A DNA stretch of 64,000 nucleotides from Acanthococcus lagerstroemiae (taxonomy: Eukaryota > Arthropoda > Insecta > Hemiptera > Eriococcidae). Below are positions 45,442 through 57,539 of this stretch, piece after piece; the stretch's first letter is position 1, and each line of letters begins with the position of its first letter. The position numbers and the translations under genes were made by a program. The notes beneath the pieces are model-generated. The model saw only the letters and a list, made by a program, of their open reading frames with translations, did not search any database and had not been told where the DNA came from. The stretch lies in contig JAJSSI010000016.1 of the NCBI GenBank assembly GCA_031841125.1, forward strand, positions 124,001-188,000, written 5' to 3'.

Positions 45442-47330
45442 TTACAAAATAAAAGTACAGAAATAAAATATGTCTCCAAAATGTGTGACATTTATTTTCC
45501 ATGTATTTTTATTTACAGTTGAAGATCTTTCTGTAAAAAAACGACTTCCTTCACATGTTTTGTAGTTAAGCGAGTTTGTCTCTTGCCAAGAGTATATTTT
45601 GCTCCAGAAAATACTTGTGCTAATGCAATACCTACTTGCGCCACAAATATAGGTGTATTTCAACGCAAAATTCTCGAGATCATTATCTCTGTAATTTAAC
45701 CAAAACGTTATCGGATCTGCCTGCATCGGCTCTCCTAAGTATTTATTGATCTTCATAACACCTCTGCTCTTCGAGTTGCCAACTTTTGAAGATTTCGGTT
45801 GACCCTTATTTGTTTTACTTTCATTCAAGTAAGAAAGTACACCTGTAAAGCCAGTATTCAATATGGGACTAGAAAAACTTCAGTGGAATCTTCAAGGGTA
45901 TGTGTTTCAGTGTGAGACGAGTAGGCGGCAAACTTATCACAGGGCTCCTTCAAACCATTCTCGTAATTTGCTGGATCAATAAAACTGGCATCCTGACAAG
46001 ATACATCCAGAATGGTTGCAAATCTGAATTATTGTATAAAAAATGGAACATGAAGAGACTTTTTGAAGTCGAAGATGACGTTGAAAAAATAGGGGGAAAA
46101 AAGAGAATAGGAAAAATTAAGAAGGTTAGAAAAAAGAATATACTGGCACGAGTTCATAGTTTCATATTTTTCTAATCAATGACGACTAACAGCCAACAGT
46201 TGTTGAATAAGATCCCGAGAGGCGCGAGAAGCTCTGTATCTCTTTTAAGGCCATTCAGTTGTAAATTAATCCCTAAAACAGTAAAGCATTGTTATATGTA
46301 CTCTCTGGCTCATTGTGCACCCAACTTTTAAATTACCAGAATTTGTTCAAGTATATACTGAGCATCAGTTTTGAAGTGATACAAAAGTAATCACTTTGGA
46401 AATTTACATTTTCTCATGTTATCTGCTCTAGCAAACAAAACAGATAGAGAAATCAAGAAATGTTTTTATATAATCATACACATACCTAATTCACACTTTC
46501 ATGGATTGCATACTAATAAAATTAAGAACAAGGAGAACACAGACCTTTTGTCATTGGAATTATAAGAGAGCAAGCTGAATATTTTTGTTCACTAATTTGT
46601 CTGGTTGAATCCTCAGAGTTCAAGAACTGTAACTAGTTCGTCAAGTAACTCAACCTCGTTCATACTGAGGGTAGTCAGGCATTCACCTTTGTAATCAGAC
46701 TCGTCCACATTATTGTGGGCCCAAAAAATGTAATTTGTAGACGAATTTGAGCTCTCTTAATCTTTCATTTTCTGTGATAGACATCACAAATATTTAGTCG
46801 GAAATAAATCAAAAACATCATAATAATAATCCTTGTCCTTGCTCCTGCGCAGGGAACTACCTAGTATAATATTATAAAGAAGTTATTAATACCTTGTTAC
46901 TTTTACGAGTCAAATTCTTATTCTTAATCTTTGATAAGACAAAATTTATTACGTCATCATTGTCTTTAATTCCTCGCAGCATGTACAACATGGAATTCCA
47001 TCTAGTAAGGACTGACTGTATCAGATTGGATTTCTGTAATCCTCTCAGTTTTTGTTCAGCATGTTACTGGGATAATACCAATGCACTTTTGTTGAACACC
47101 ATTGCAATTCCTTTACATTTTTTAACTAAATGTAGAACTGTTGGGCACTGTTGTATGGCTTTCATCGATGTTAAATGTAGGATGTGAGCATAACAAGACA
47201 ACTGATCCACCTTCAATTCTTGACAGATTTTAACCATATTGCTGGCATTATCCAGAGTAATACAAGAGATTTTTTCAAAAATGTTGAAATTTTTAAACAC
47301 AGTTTTCATTTTTCTTAGCAAGTTCTGCAC
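45442..47330 (-). pseudogene. second hAT transposase, decayed
   Basis: The middle part (46895-47330) reads KISCITLDNASNMVKICQEL (second catalytic Asp), CYAHILHL and SNLIQSVLTRWNSMLYMLRGI. The C-terminal part (45442-45861) reads MKINKYLGEP, DPITFWLNYRDNDLENFALKY and a degraded SER-FS region. 45880-46890 between them holds no recognised coding and may be an insertion. It is unlike the 37.8-kb hAT in sequence, so it is a separate family. Confidence 0.65.
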
Positions 47331-47344
47331 CTGAGTGCCTCACA

Positions 47345-48693
47345 TCTGTAACATCTATTACATCATGTATCACTTTATATTCACGTTTGTACCTAAATGG
47401 AATATAACAATGTTAAATAAACGCGAGAATTACCGGAAGTTAAAATATAATAAAGCAAATATTTGTATATGTATACCAATTCAACAGGTTGTTATTTGTA
47501 ACTTCGCTGATATTATTAATTAAGCCCCATATTCCGCCACCGTTTTTCCGTTTTTGGGCCTTCATCGTGAAAGTATAGGGTTTCCCACATTGTACTTGGT
47601 CTTCTGGGATGTAGTGCTTCGAATTTCGAAAAATCCTTGCTGTAATACTACCTAGAAATACAACATTCGAACAATATAAATATTATAATTGCATATTAAG
47701 CATTACTATACCGAGAATAACTGAGACAGAATTGCATAAGTAAATTATTAATCCTTTGAGACTTTTGTCATTCTTTCAATTTTAAAATTTCTTTTCCCTC
47801 TGTAACCAAATTGGTCGTTTTGGATATAGTTCCAGATCGCACTGAGTTGAAACTGTGAGATAGGGTGCGAGGGACAACCACCACTACTAGAAGGTCACTT
47901 AGCTACATATTTGGCAACGTTGTGTGAAGGGCGACATGTACCAACATTGTTTTATGAGAAAAACCTTGAAAAGAGACAAATAATCAGTTCCTTTGCGAAT
48001 ACAACAAGTTTTACAGTAAAAATGAAGAAAAAGTACCTAATTTAAAGAGCAATCAATTTCCAATTTTTTAGGCCAGCTCTCAATAGAATCGGTTCATTGT
48101 GAAACAACTTGCAATTTTTTGAAAATTAAGTCAGATAGAGGAAAGAGGACAAAGTGTGCGGTATTCTTAGATCTTGCCATTCGCTTACAGAAAAGTCTAC
48201 CAGATGTAGTAGGGCGAATTAGATGTTGTCTCATTACCTTATCCTATCTTCCAGTATAGGTGACCACAGCGAAGACTATATTACTAACTTTTGATACAAG
48301 TCTATCAGTATTTATCCTGAACAAAGAGTAGGACTAATGTAAAGAACGAGTGTTGGTACGTATTACCAACCCAATTTGTTTTTAATCACGAATAATTAGT
48401 TTGCATTGTTGAATATTATCTAAACTTCAAGAGACTATCAAATCTTTCGCACAATGTGCCAATTAAGTTGCCCATTCTTGTGAAAAAATTTCCTTTGAAA
48501 AAACTGGATGAAATTCAGAATGTTTTTGAAATTGTTCTGTACACTTCCCTCTGCAAAGTCATTTCTCTAAACAATATTATATCAACTAATTAGACTTTTT
48601 TTTTTTTTGTAAAATTTTACCAGGTTAAATATAGTTTTGTCTTCTAGAATAATTGCGTTTTAGATGACACATCCTGTAAATTCCAATACTTTG
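47345..48693. other. no gene seen
   Basis: AT-rich, no motif recognised on either strand; could include the N-terminal region of the decayed hAT, but no BED finger was found. Confidence 0.35.
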
Positions 48694-48835
48694 TACAGTC
48701 GAACCTCGATAAGTGGAATAGCAAGGGACCGGCCGTTTTGTTCCACTTATCCAGTTTTTCACTTACCCGAGTTTTACTTACAGAGGTAAAAAAATGCGAA
48801 AATTCCACTTACACAGTTTTCATATTCTTTAATGT
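48694..48835. mobile_element. pogo/Tigger-type end fragment
   Basis: TA followed by CAGTCGAACCTCGATAAGTG at 48696 is the typical TIR start of pogo-like Tc1/mariner elements (CAGTCGAACCTCGATAA). Inverted words ttccacttatcc, ttcacttacccgag and ttccacttacac lie inside. The Helitron reading frame runs into it at about 48835 and then ends by chance stop at 48774. Confidence 0.65.
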
Positions 48836-50617
48836 ACAGTAATACTCGGTGCGAAGCTTCTTCTACTTTAGGATACTCACTGGTCTTCCTCCGCTTGCAC
48901 GTCGACCCTTGTATAAAATCATCTTTATCTTGTTCAAGGAATTCATCGTTCTCATTGGACAGTACTTCATCTGCTTTTTGCGACTTGGAATAGAGAGCTA
49001 AAAAGTCAGCCAAGCAAGCATTTTCTAATTCTTTTGGTCGTTTAACGTACGTTTCCAAATTACCAGATGAAAAAATATCTTCACTATTTTCAGGAAGTGC
49101 TTCTAATTCTTTTCTTGTTTTAAATAGTCGGATTCTATTTTCGGGTAAATTTGTATTTATAAAAACTGTACTTCTACGCGACTGTGAAATTGGCATACTA
49201 AGGATATAAAACACACATTCTTGAGCTGAAAATTCAGAACTATTCAAAAATGTATTACCTAAATGATGTAATTTCTCAGCTAAAGAGTAATTTCCACGGC
49301 TTACTTGTGCAGTAATATCATTTAAAAGTTTAGACATTTCACCTTGACTTTTACTTATGTAATTTATTACATAATGAGCACAACTATACACATCTAAGAT
49401 AAATTGTATGTCCATATTCGATCCAAAGAGTTCTAAAATTTTTTCATTATACGCATTTATTTTGATACTTTTACATTTCATTCCAAGAATACAGTGGGTT
49501 TTGAAATAGAGTAACGAATACGCGAGTAATATTCTGATTTATTCAACCTCAGATCAATTAAAAATTCATCAAAACTCATATTTTCAGGAGGGTCTTTATA
49601 CATTTCCACTAATTTCATCCTAACTCGTTCATAATTGGATTTTATTATTTCATTTTCATTCTCGTTTTCCTCATTTATGTCCAGAGGTTCTAAAATCATA
49701 GTTTTATCCATAGGAAACCAAGGAACATGAAATCAACAGTAAGAACGACCATTTTTTTTTTTTTGCAGGTCTTTGTATGATGATGTGTCTGATAGGCAAT
49801 ATTTGGAAATTCTATTTCATCTTTCTTCTTACAAGTAATTAATTCGTCAATAAATTGTTCACAACGAATTCGAGATTGTTCATCACCTAAAATGTACAAC
49901 GGACTTTCATTTAACCATAATATCATATGAGGGTGAGGTGATCCACAATACTGAAACTCTATACAAATATAAAAATCTACAACATAATATTTTCCAAACA
50001 CGCATTCCTTTGATTTTTTCAATAACTTGAATATACAACATAACTTGTCGAAATATCTAGCTACTGTTACCGGATCTGATCTCAGTAATCTTCTACGCTC
50101 AGGGGATGTTAGTTTTTCAGCTTCACTTTCAGAAATAATTTCTTTATCGACTGTATTCTTTAAAATTACCAACAATTCGACCCATTTAGTTTCAGCACTT
50201 GACAATGTTAGAAATACAGAAGGTGATCCTAATTGTTGAATCATGGCAAAAAGTTCTCGTTTTTTTAGCGCAAAATATGCTGGGCTACCTCTATCAGACT
50301 CAAATATTCTGTACGCGCAATCTTTTAAGGTTAAATTATTCACAAAGCTATCATTTAATATCGGATTAGCCGTAAAAGATACATTTGAGGCTGTAAACGA
50401 GACTTTCTCAAACACAGTCGCATATTACTTGCTAATTTCTCAATACAAAGCATTGCTCCTGCATGGAACAGGCGATAAGGTTCACAGCATCTCCTATCAT
50501 ATCTACAAAATTCGCTCTGCAATACTTTTTGGTGAGTCAGATGTTTAGGAATATGTCCTATGATGCCAGCATAAATTTTTATAAAGGTTAATGATTCAAC
50601 ATGAGGATCAAATAATA
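48836..50617 (-). pseudogene. Helitron Rep (HUH) nuclease part
   Basis: Enters at FDPHVESLTFIKIYAG and HIPKHLTHQKVLQSEF (about 50430-50617). The Helitron-like N domain follows with GSPSVFLTLSSAETKWVELL and PVTVARYFDKL. The HUH motif is FQYCGSPHPHMILWL (about 49920). A shift occurs in an A13 tract at 49751-49763, followed by a TGA. Then MDIQFILDVYSCAHYVINYISKSQG gives the two catalytic tyrosines (Y-x3-Y-x2-K, about 49370). ECVFYILSMPISQSRRSTVFINT and CLADFLALYSK follow, ending where the helicase should begin. At least three lesions. Rep would nick and join single strands in rolling-circle transposition. Confidence 0.85.
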
Positions 50618-53430
50618 GATCGACGAAACGCGGCTATGTGAGGCTATAGCCTCGCAGCCTCGAACTTTTGGACGAGACTTTGACGCGCAAGGCTATCAAA
50701 AATGTGCTTTTTTGCAATTTCGGCCAATGAGAGCGCAGAATTCAATATTTGTTTGAACCAGTCAGGTGTGACTGCCACGCGGCTGACTTGGTGTCGTCCT
50801 TTTGACAGCCGCGCGGCTAGCTGCAGTTAGCCGCACGAGTTGACGCGCGGCTAGTCGCGGTTAGCCTCGCGAGTCTACCCAGTGAACCAATAGGAGGCCA
50901 CCCCTGCATGTCACATGCACGAATCAGGACCCAGCATTTTTACACTGCACCGCCCTCCTCCTTGCATGCTCTCATCCCACAACCCTCCGGAAGGGGGAGC
51001 AGCACTTTTATACTGCACCATACCCCCGAGGCATGTTTTCCCTCCCGCAGCCATTAGCAAGGAAGAGCAACAGTTATGCTCCCCCATCCACAGCAGGGGT
51101 AGCTTCGAATGACAAATACATATTTACAAAACTGGGAAAGTAATCTATTGATAAAATAGTAACAAATAACACACGTGAAATGTAACAGAGCCATAGAAAA
51201 TTAAGTGTAGGTACGTTTTCAGGAACTAGTATTCATCACAGTCTAGTCGATAATCACACTGGTCTAAAGTCAACAGGAGTATCCAAGTTGATTATCTGTG
51301 GCGGGTCGCTGGATTTGCCTTGTTCGGGAGGCGCAGTACCTGCAAATAAGGGGACAGCCATTGAGGAGAAATTGTATAATTGCACCTTGCACTTGATGTT
51401 TGTGGTTTACAAATGTCCCAATGCCGATATGCTGACTAATATGTTAAATCAATGATTATGTACACACGTACTTCGTGTTATTATTGTCGTGATAGTAAAC
51501 CCCCCCCCCACACACAATTTTGAGTAGACCACTAAATTCGGGGATATGGACAAAATTATGTTTCATTACTTACTGGATGTGGGTGTAAATAACTTGCGAC
51601 TGATATTCTGAGTTCCCTTAGGTTGCACTGTCTTGCATCTGGCCACTCTGTCTCTGGCATTTCGGAACCAGTGTGTTGCGGCTTGTTGGCAGACACTGTT
51701 CCTGGTTTCAATTTGTCTTCAACCCCCAGAATTAGTTTCCCCTTCAGACTGTAGGTCCACTCTGGGGTGGTATAAATATAAAATATACCACTAGTAGCTT
51801 TTGCTAATATTTGCTACTCTGATTAACAGAGCCATCGCAGCTTCTTTTTTTTTTTTTTGTATATATGCCTACTAGCAGAGGCTCTTAATAGCGCTACTGT
51901 AGCATGTAGTAGTTCAGGCTACCACAGCTTCGTTTTTTTGCGTATATATGTACGTACTAGCATAGGCTCTAATAGCGCTATTGTAGCATATAGTAGTTCG
52001 GGCTACATCCCGCTTGTTGTGTATCACATCACCTTGTGTATTTACTTGTAATAATTGCATTGTGTTAGTTTGGTAGCATTTGCTATGATCGCGCTATCAT
52101 GAAAATTATTGGCTGGGTTGTTGAATTTTCCCAACTTCCCAACTCATTTCATAAGTGTCAAAGTAAGTAAAAAAAATATTGAAAAAACTTTTGAGTTGTT
52201 GGATTTTTCCAACTCTGCCTGACACTGAAATGGTAAATTTTCCCGATTGCTGAGTGAGAAATTCCTTCGGGGGGGGGGGGGGGGGGAGTTGCCCCCATCC
52301 CTATCGGTACGTCCCTGTTTATAGGTCAAATAAAAGTCAAGAAAAGTCAAGTATTTTGATTTTCCAAAATGTGTAGAAATACTTTCAGTGTCGGCCCGCA
52401 GATTTTTCCCTCGGGCTCGGTTTGGCTCTTGGCGGCCCTGACTACATGAGACAGATCGCAGAACGCTAGTGGCTAGTTGCAAACTCGCAGTGAACTATAG
52501 AAATATGAGTTATGAGAATGAGGCAGCAGATTAACAGAGCGACAGAACACATGCTCGCTCTTATCAGAAAACACACACAGAAAACATATTTGTGATGAGC
52601 TCGCGAATACGATGCGGATGTTATTGTGTGTGTGTGTGTGTGTATATTCACGTATTCTGATAAGATACACGCGCACACCTATGACTTCCTTGTAGAACTT
52701 ATGTTACGTGTATGAATACGTGTGTATCATACACGCATACAAATTGCAAGCATTTTAAGAATGTGATACTTACAGGCGAATGAAGGAAGCAAATTCATCT
52801 TGATAAATGTAACAGCGGCGGTCATCACATTGGAAGCCGCGGGTATTCCTCAGGAATCAATGGATAATGGATTTCGCTTCAATTCCACGCTTACGAATAC
52901 TGTCGACGAATTGAAATTAACACAAAACCGTAGCAGTTTTCTTCACGAAACGCCATCAACATGTAGCCATTATGATGGCCGCCGCGATTTCCGGCAATAG
53001 TGCGTGTTTGGTCAGCTTCTGCATATGCACTCCAATGTAATGAATGTATATCACAATCTGAAATACTCACCAACACATTTTACGCACCGAAAACTAATTT
53101 AAACTTGAATTTGAAAACATGTTACAATTAAACTGACTCGAACTACCGAACTTTGAAATTCTACACGCCCAATCAAATGCAGGAAATACGTATCTATGAT
53201 TTAAGATAACGGCCCGAGAAGCCGGCTGTCGGATGACTGTCAGACGATTGTCACGTGATAATCGTCTGAACCAATCAGTAAACACTTTCTCGCGATCGCC
53301 GTTTTCAAAACTTTCTGTAGTCGTCCGCGTTTAGCCTTGCGATGGCAGCACTGCATAATTTTGACGGATATGTGTCGAACTAACAAAACTTACTAGCCTT
53401 GCAGCCTCGCGCTCTGAACTTTCGTCAATC
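50618..53430. mobile_element. 2.8-kb insertion in the Helitron, TIR-like ends
   Basis: Helitron coding stops at 53431-53450 and resumes at 50617. The ends are gatcgacgaaa then gaggct (50618-50646) and, inverted, gattgacgaaa then gaggct (53400-53430), an imperfect inverted pair. No transposase is recognised inside. The first 300 bp are saturated with gcggcta words. A GTGTG microsatellite (52626-52643), a G18 tract (52268) and a two-unit tandem repeat (51850-52030) lie inside, so it is composite. A G18 tract (53431-53448) abuts the right end. Confidence 0.55.
51848..52020. repeat. two tandem units of about 85-90 bp
   Basis: gtatatatgcctactagcagaggctct...gcatgtagtagttcaggctac is followed by gtatatatgtacgtactagc...gcatatagtagttcgggctac. 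Units begin with T tracts of different length. Non-coding. Confidence 0.7.
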
Positions 53431-53921
53431 GGGGGGGGGGGGGGGGGAGGTCTTCGCTTTGATCACTGTCAATATCAGAACTAACAATCACAGATTCACA
53501 TTCAACATCTACAATACTAAAATTATCAGAATCAGTTTTCTTAATAGTATCCTCATTAAGACCATAGTCGCTATGCTGAGACCAGTTATTAGTATTTGAT
53601 TCTTCATTTTCAGCTATAGGTATTACTATCCGAACTGACATTAAGAGATGCACATTCAATACCTGCTATACTATAATCATCAGAATCATTTTCAAGACAT
53701 TCACATTTGACATCTGCTATACTATAATCATCAGAATCAGATCCAGATACATTCTTTTCAATAGGATTATACTCGCAATCTCGAATTAAACCATCCCTAG
53801 CTTCTCTAGCAATATTCTCAAGATCGTCAAAATTAATATTTATCTTCTCCAATTTATAAACTTCAGAATTTTGTAAAAACTTGGCAGCTTTCTTTATCGC
53901 ATCAATTCTGATGGTCTCTTC
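53431..53921 (-). pseudogene. Helitron acidic linker
   Basis: Two overlapping frames rich in Asp and Ser: SGSDSDDYSIADVKCECL, NDSDDYSIAGIECASL and TDSDNFSIVDVECESV are internally repeated units of about 18-20 codons. The region joins the DUF6570 block (upstream) to the Rep domain (beyond the insertion). A shift is needed near 53610-53660. Confidence 0.55.
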
Positions 53922-54344
53922 CTAAATACTACTTTTAAATGCAACATGTTTCTTTAGTTTTACCATTATAACTCCTAAATTCTCATAATTTCTAGGTAAC
54001 ATACGTAAACTTGATTCAGGATTTGTAGGAACATTGACAACTCGACCTATCGACGTTCTCTGAGTGTCTACAAATGACTCTCGACTTTGAATGAAACCGA
54101 TTCGTGGAGCTAGAAAACGTTCTTCTATATTCTTTAAATCAACCAGTTCAGGTGGCATCTCAGGAAATCGTAATTCTTCATGCGCTAATGACTGAGGAGG
54201 AATTTTACTTTGATTCAAATAACGTTTACAGTTTGAACACGCATAACCAAGGTTATCACCAATGGTTCTAAAATTTATTAATGAGCATGCATTTTCCAAA
54301 ACATCTTTAGTACATTTTTTGGACATAACCCTGTAACTCAGCAT
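53922..54344 (-). pseudogene. Helitron DUF6570 block
   Basis: Contains YACSNCKRYLNQSKIPPQSLA, LRFPEMPPELVDLKNIEERFLAPRIGF, VNVPTNPESSLRMLPR and IMVKLKKHVAFKS, the conserved order of the DUF6570 region that precedes the Helitron-like N domain in animal Helitron proteins. The frame is open for 140 codons and ends at TAG/TAA at 53922. Its biochemical role is not established. Confidence 0.75.
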
Positions 54345-54902
54345 TGATACAGAGCGGTCGAAAAATAATCTACTACAACTTATGCATACAATTGTGGGTC
54401 CTTTTTTAATATCCTGACAATAAGTATCTTCACCATATTCAGCCGCACGCTCTATTATTTGTTCTCGATTTGCTCGATAATATTCACGACAATATTCACG
54501 CTTAGATTCTCTGTTCGCTTGATAATATTATTTACGCGTACACTCTCGGTTTGCTTGATAATATTTTTACGCTTACATTCTCGGTTTGCTTGATAATATT
54601 TACGCTTACGTTCTCTGTTCACTTGATAATAGTTCCGCATTCGTCTCACAACTTTTTTCCAATTCGCTTGATAATACTCACGTCTAGATTCTCGATTCTC
54701 TTGATAATAGTTCCGCATCTCGATTCTCTTGATATTCATTATGCACAGGTTCATTTACTACTTGATTATTTGCTCTTTGTTCATTTTCAATTAGTTCATT
54801 ATTTGTGGCCTCGTACATTCCCACAATCGCCACAGAGGGGAACGCCGTTGTTTCGTCTTCAGGTGAAGACAGCCACAACGATAAGGCTTCATTGCTCTAA
54901 CC
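54345..54902 (-). pseudogene. Helitron exon 2, N-terminal repetitive region
   Basis: Exon 2 begins at 54902 after acceptor tctatttcag. It reads SNEALSLWLSSPEDETTAF, then repeated YYQANRE-RKRK units of about 13-14 codons (54460-54720) that shift frame several times; these basic, coiled-coil-like repeats are common at the N-terminus of Helitron proteins. Directly after the splice junction the codon TCG of copy B is TAG, so the spliced frame stops after seven codons. Confidence 0.7.
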
Positions 54903-54965
54903 CTGAAATAGAATACCAAAATTGCCATCAATACTTGATCATCATATTATTTATAAGACATAATT

Positions 54966-55212
54966 AATTGGACGCTGTCAAGCCAAAACCGCTCAACCGA
55001 CAAAATCTGTTTTTTGAGAAAACGTAACATTAAGAGCCAATACATAATGCCGGTTTACGGACTTAACGTTTACTGATAAGCTTTTTTCAACGTGGATACA
55101 CATTTCTGTATCGGACCAAATTTAAAAAAATTCTGCTTTTTACGCTCTTTCCAAGGATACTATAATTCATTTTGTCAACAAATAATGTTGCTTGAGCGGG
55201 TTTTGCTCCACA
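54966..55212. mobile_element. 245-bp insertion in the Helitron intron
   Basis: Compared with copies A and B the intron is interrupted here. The ends are ctgtcaagccaaaaccgctc and, inverted, ctgtggagcaaaacccgctc. The homologous intron words continue on both sides (ttataagacataa before, attcacatcgcattattt after). Confidence 0.55.
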
Positions 55213-55668
55213 GTCTCCAATTCACATCGCATTATTTCTTCCTAATATACTGATAAAGAGTACCACAGATATAACGGGTATGGCGTATGACAAAAGTTGG
55301 TTCCAGTTCCAAATTCCAGCGAAAGCCCACGGCGCAATGAATATGCACACAATGTTTATTTGCAACCTAATTGGACATTTCTACTTTCTTCTTTGAAAAT
55401 TTTTTCGACTATGAAAATCGAGGAACTGATTTTTTCTGTAGATATATCTCAATGAAACATGTTTCATTTGATCAGAATTCGCGAACAATAGTTTACTGAT
55501 AAGGCAAGAAATCCCTACATCCGGAACATTTGCAACATCCCTACGGAAAGCATGTACTCACAATAAGACGAATCCGAATTTTCTACTGGACATACGGCTT
55601 GATTCAAAGGAACTGTACATTTATTAAACTAAAAACCCATTTCATCTATTAGTAAACAACTTACTTAC

Positions 55669-55683
55669 CTCTTCTAAATCCAT
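55669..55683 (-). CDS. Helitron exon 1 (five codons)
   Basis: ATGGATTTAGAAGAG followed immediately by the strong donor GTAAGTAAGT. The same 15-mer with CTG for ATG and the same donor recurs at 4963-4977 and 5569-5583. The join to exon 2 is in phase 0. This exon is too short to be found as an open frame and is supported by the threefold repetition and splice signals. Confidence 0.7.
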
Positions 55684-56526
55684 ATCTTTTCGCACAAGTA
55701 CAGTACTTCGATTCTGTTTAATTTTACCGTGTGGTTGCGAAAAAATAAAATAGGAAACTTCTCAGTATAAATACAACAAACAACAATACTTGAATTATTG
55801 TTTCGTAAATTCGTCGTTTACGTGAACACATTTGGTTTTTGGCTCGAAATTTGAAAAATAACACTCGCGCAGACACAGACAGTACTGAAGATCAAGATCG
55901 ATGAGCACTACAGAAGAAGAAAAAAAAAAACGAAGAAGAAAAAATAAAGTAATTGCAAGATGCTCGTGGCCGACCCTAATATAATCGAAATAATTACTTA
56001 TAATTACTTTTATTATTTTCAACTAATTGATTTCTCGAAAATAAGGCGCCGCTGAACTGAACTTTGACTCAGATCTGCTCACGATCAACACATCTGAAAT
56101 GACAAATGACGCACTACTGAACTGAACTGAACTAATGAATGAGAAGAGAAGAAAAAAAATGAAAAAGCAATTTCAATAGGCTCGGCTACTCGTAGCCGAC
56201 CATAATAATATAAGTAACTTTTTGAATATTTTGATTTTTGAGACTATTATTATAGGAACTCACTTATCAACTTATGATATAAAAACATATTTAATTCATA
56301 TAAAAAAAACTTTTTTTTTTAAATAAAAATGAAAGACTTGTCGACAAAAAAGAATTAAGAAAAAATGAATACGAACACGAAGGCAACGACATTTTCAATA
56401 AGCTCTTTTTAAACTTGAATGAATAACAAAAACAGTTCGGAAAAAGTAAAAAATGAACATGAAAATAACATTTTCAGTTATTTGAAGTCATCTAGGTAAG
56501 AATAATTATCATGAATGTAAATAATT
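55684..56526. other. 5' flank of Helitron gene; hairpin
   Basis: No coding. AT-rich. A 7-bp stem hairpin tcggcta-ctcg-tagccga lies at 56182-56199. Similar words (gatgctcgtggccgaccctaat) at 55961 and the inverted end at 6177-6212 suggest that Helitron-related termini occur here, perhaps in tandem. Promoter elements not identified. Confidence 0.4.
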
Positions 56527-57400
56527 TTATTTACAGTAGAAGGACAAAGCGACGATCTTTTTTTTATTAACAACAAGTCCAGCCACGGAGAAAACTCGTT
56601 CAGCTGGGGTGCTTGTAGCAGGTACACCCAAGATAAAACGAGCTAAAGCAGCGAGGTTTGGTAACGCTCCGCTATACTTTTTCCAAAAATCAAGGATATC
56701 GATGTCATCTTCTTGAATTCTAAGATAATTGTTAATTTCTGAGTGTATATCTTGATTTGCAAACTGAACAATGTGTTTTTGGGCCGAAGTTTTCTTTTTA
56801 GGATTTAAAGTTTCTTTTTGCACCTCACTGTTCTTATTCATATTACGAATCTCGAATTTTTCAAGTTGATTGGATAAAAAATTCACTTTATCTGTAAAAT
56901 TTCCCGCTAAATACTTTTTTACGTCTTGTAAATTGCGGCATACCTGATCGAGTAGTGATGCAGTAATTAACAGCTGCGTTACTGGAAATCTATGATCAAA
57001 CTGATTTCTCATATTCTTTTTCATCGATTTTAAAATGACGTGATCATTGGAGCTTTCATTTAATTTTTCTTTCAGTTCATGTCGAAACAGCATGATATCG
57101 AGTACCATATCCCGCACTATATCAAAATGGGGTACCTCCGTTAGAATGGTGGGATGTAAATGATACTGTGTTGTGGTTGAACATTTTTCATTACCACAAC
57201 AATGCTGTTTCTTAACAATCGACGTTTGCGGCACTTTCCTCGAACATGAGACACTTACCTCAGCCAAACAAACTGGTTCGACACCACCTTTTAAAAGAGC
57301 ATTTTGCAAATTCTCTTCTACTTCATCGGCTTCTTCAAAGACACTGATGTAGTTTGGTGTGACGATAGTACTTTGATAGCCGATTGACAGTCTGTACTTT
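56527..57400 (-). pseudogene. third hAT transposase, C-terminal half
   Basis: Reads EVPHFDIVRDMVLDIMLFRHEL, FDHRFPVTQLLITASLLDQVCRNL, then DILDFWKKYSGALPNLAALARFILGVPATSTPAERVFSVAGLVV, a complete hAT dimerisation block. It is cut after VVNKKK, where the sequence changes. The frame is open for 260 codons. A CCGNEKC-type cysteine pair at about 57190 is not a known finger. Unlike the two other hAT families in this window. Confidence 0.7.
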
Positions 57401-57539
57401 GATCACTGTATCTGGCTTTTTGATCATACTATGCGGCCAATTTCACATGGAAAAACATCAAACGGGACCGGACCAGCCTACTTTGATCACAATAGCCGAA
57501 TTATTTTCATAAGCAAGATCATACTCAGTGGATTCCACT

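Larger units (their letters stand above)
48774..55683 (-). mobile_element. Helitron, spliced Rep gene, truncated, with nested insertions
   Basis: On the minus strand: short exon 1 (55683-55669, ATGGATTTAGAAGAG), 766-bp intron, exon 2 from 54902 with an N-terminal repetitive basic region, a DUF6570 block, an acidic linker, then the Helitron-like N domain and HUH Rep nuclease. A pogo end at 48696-48835 cuts it off before any helicase. A 2.8-kb insertion (50618-53430) splits linker from Rep domain, and a 245-bp insertion lies in the intron. Exact Helitron termini were not identified. Confidence 0.8.
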
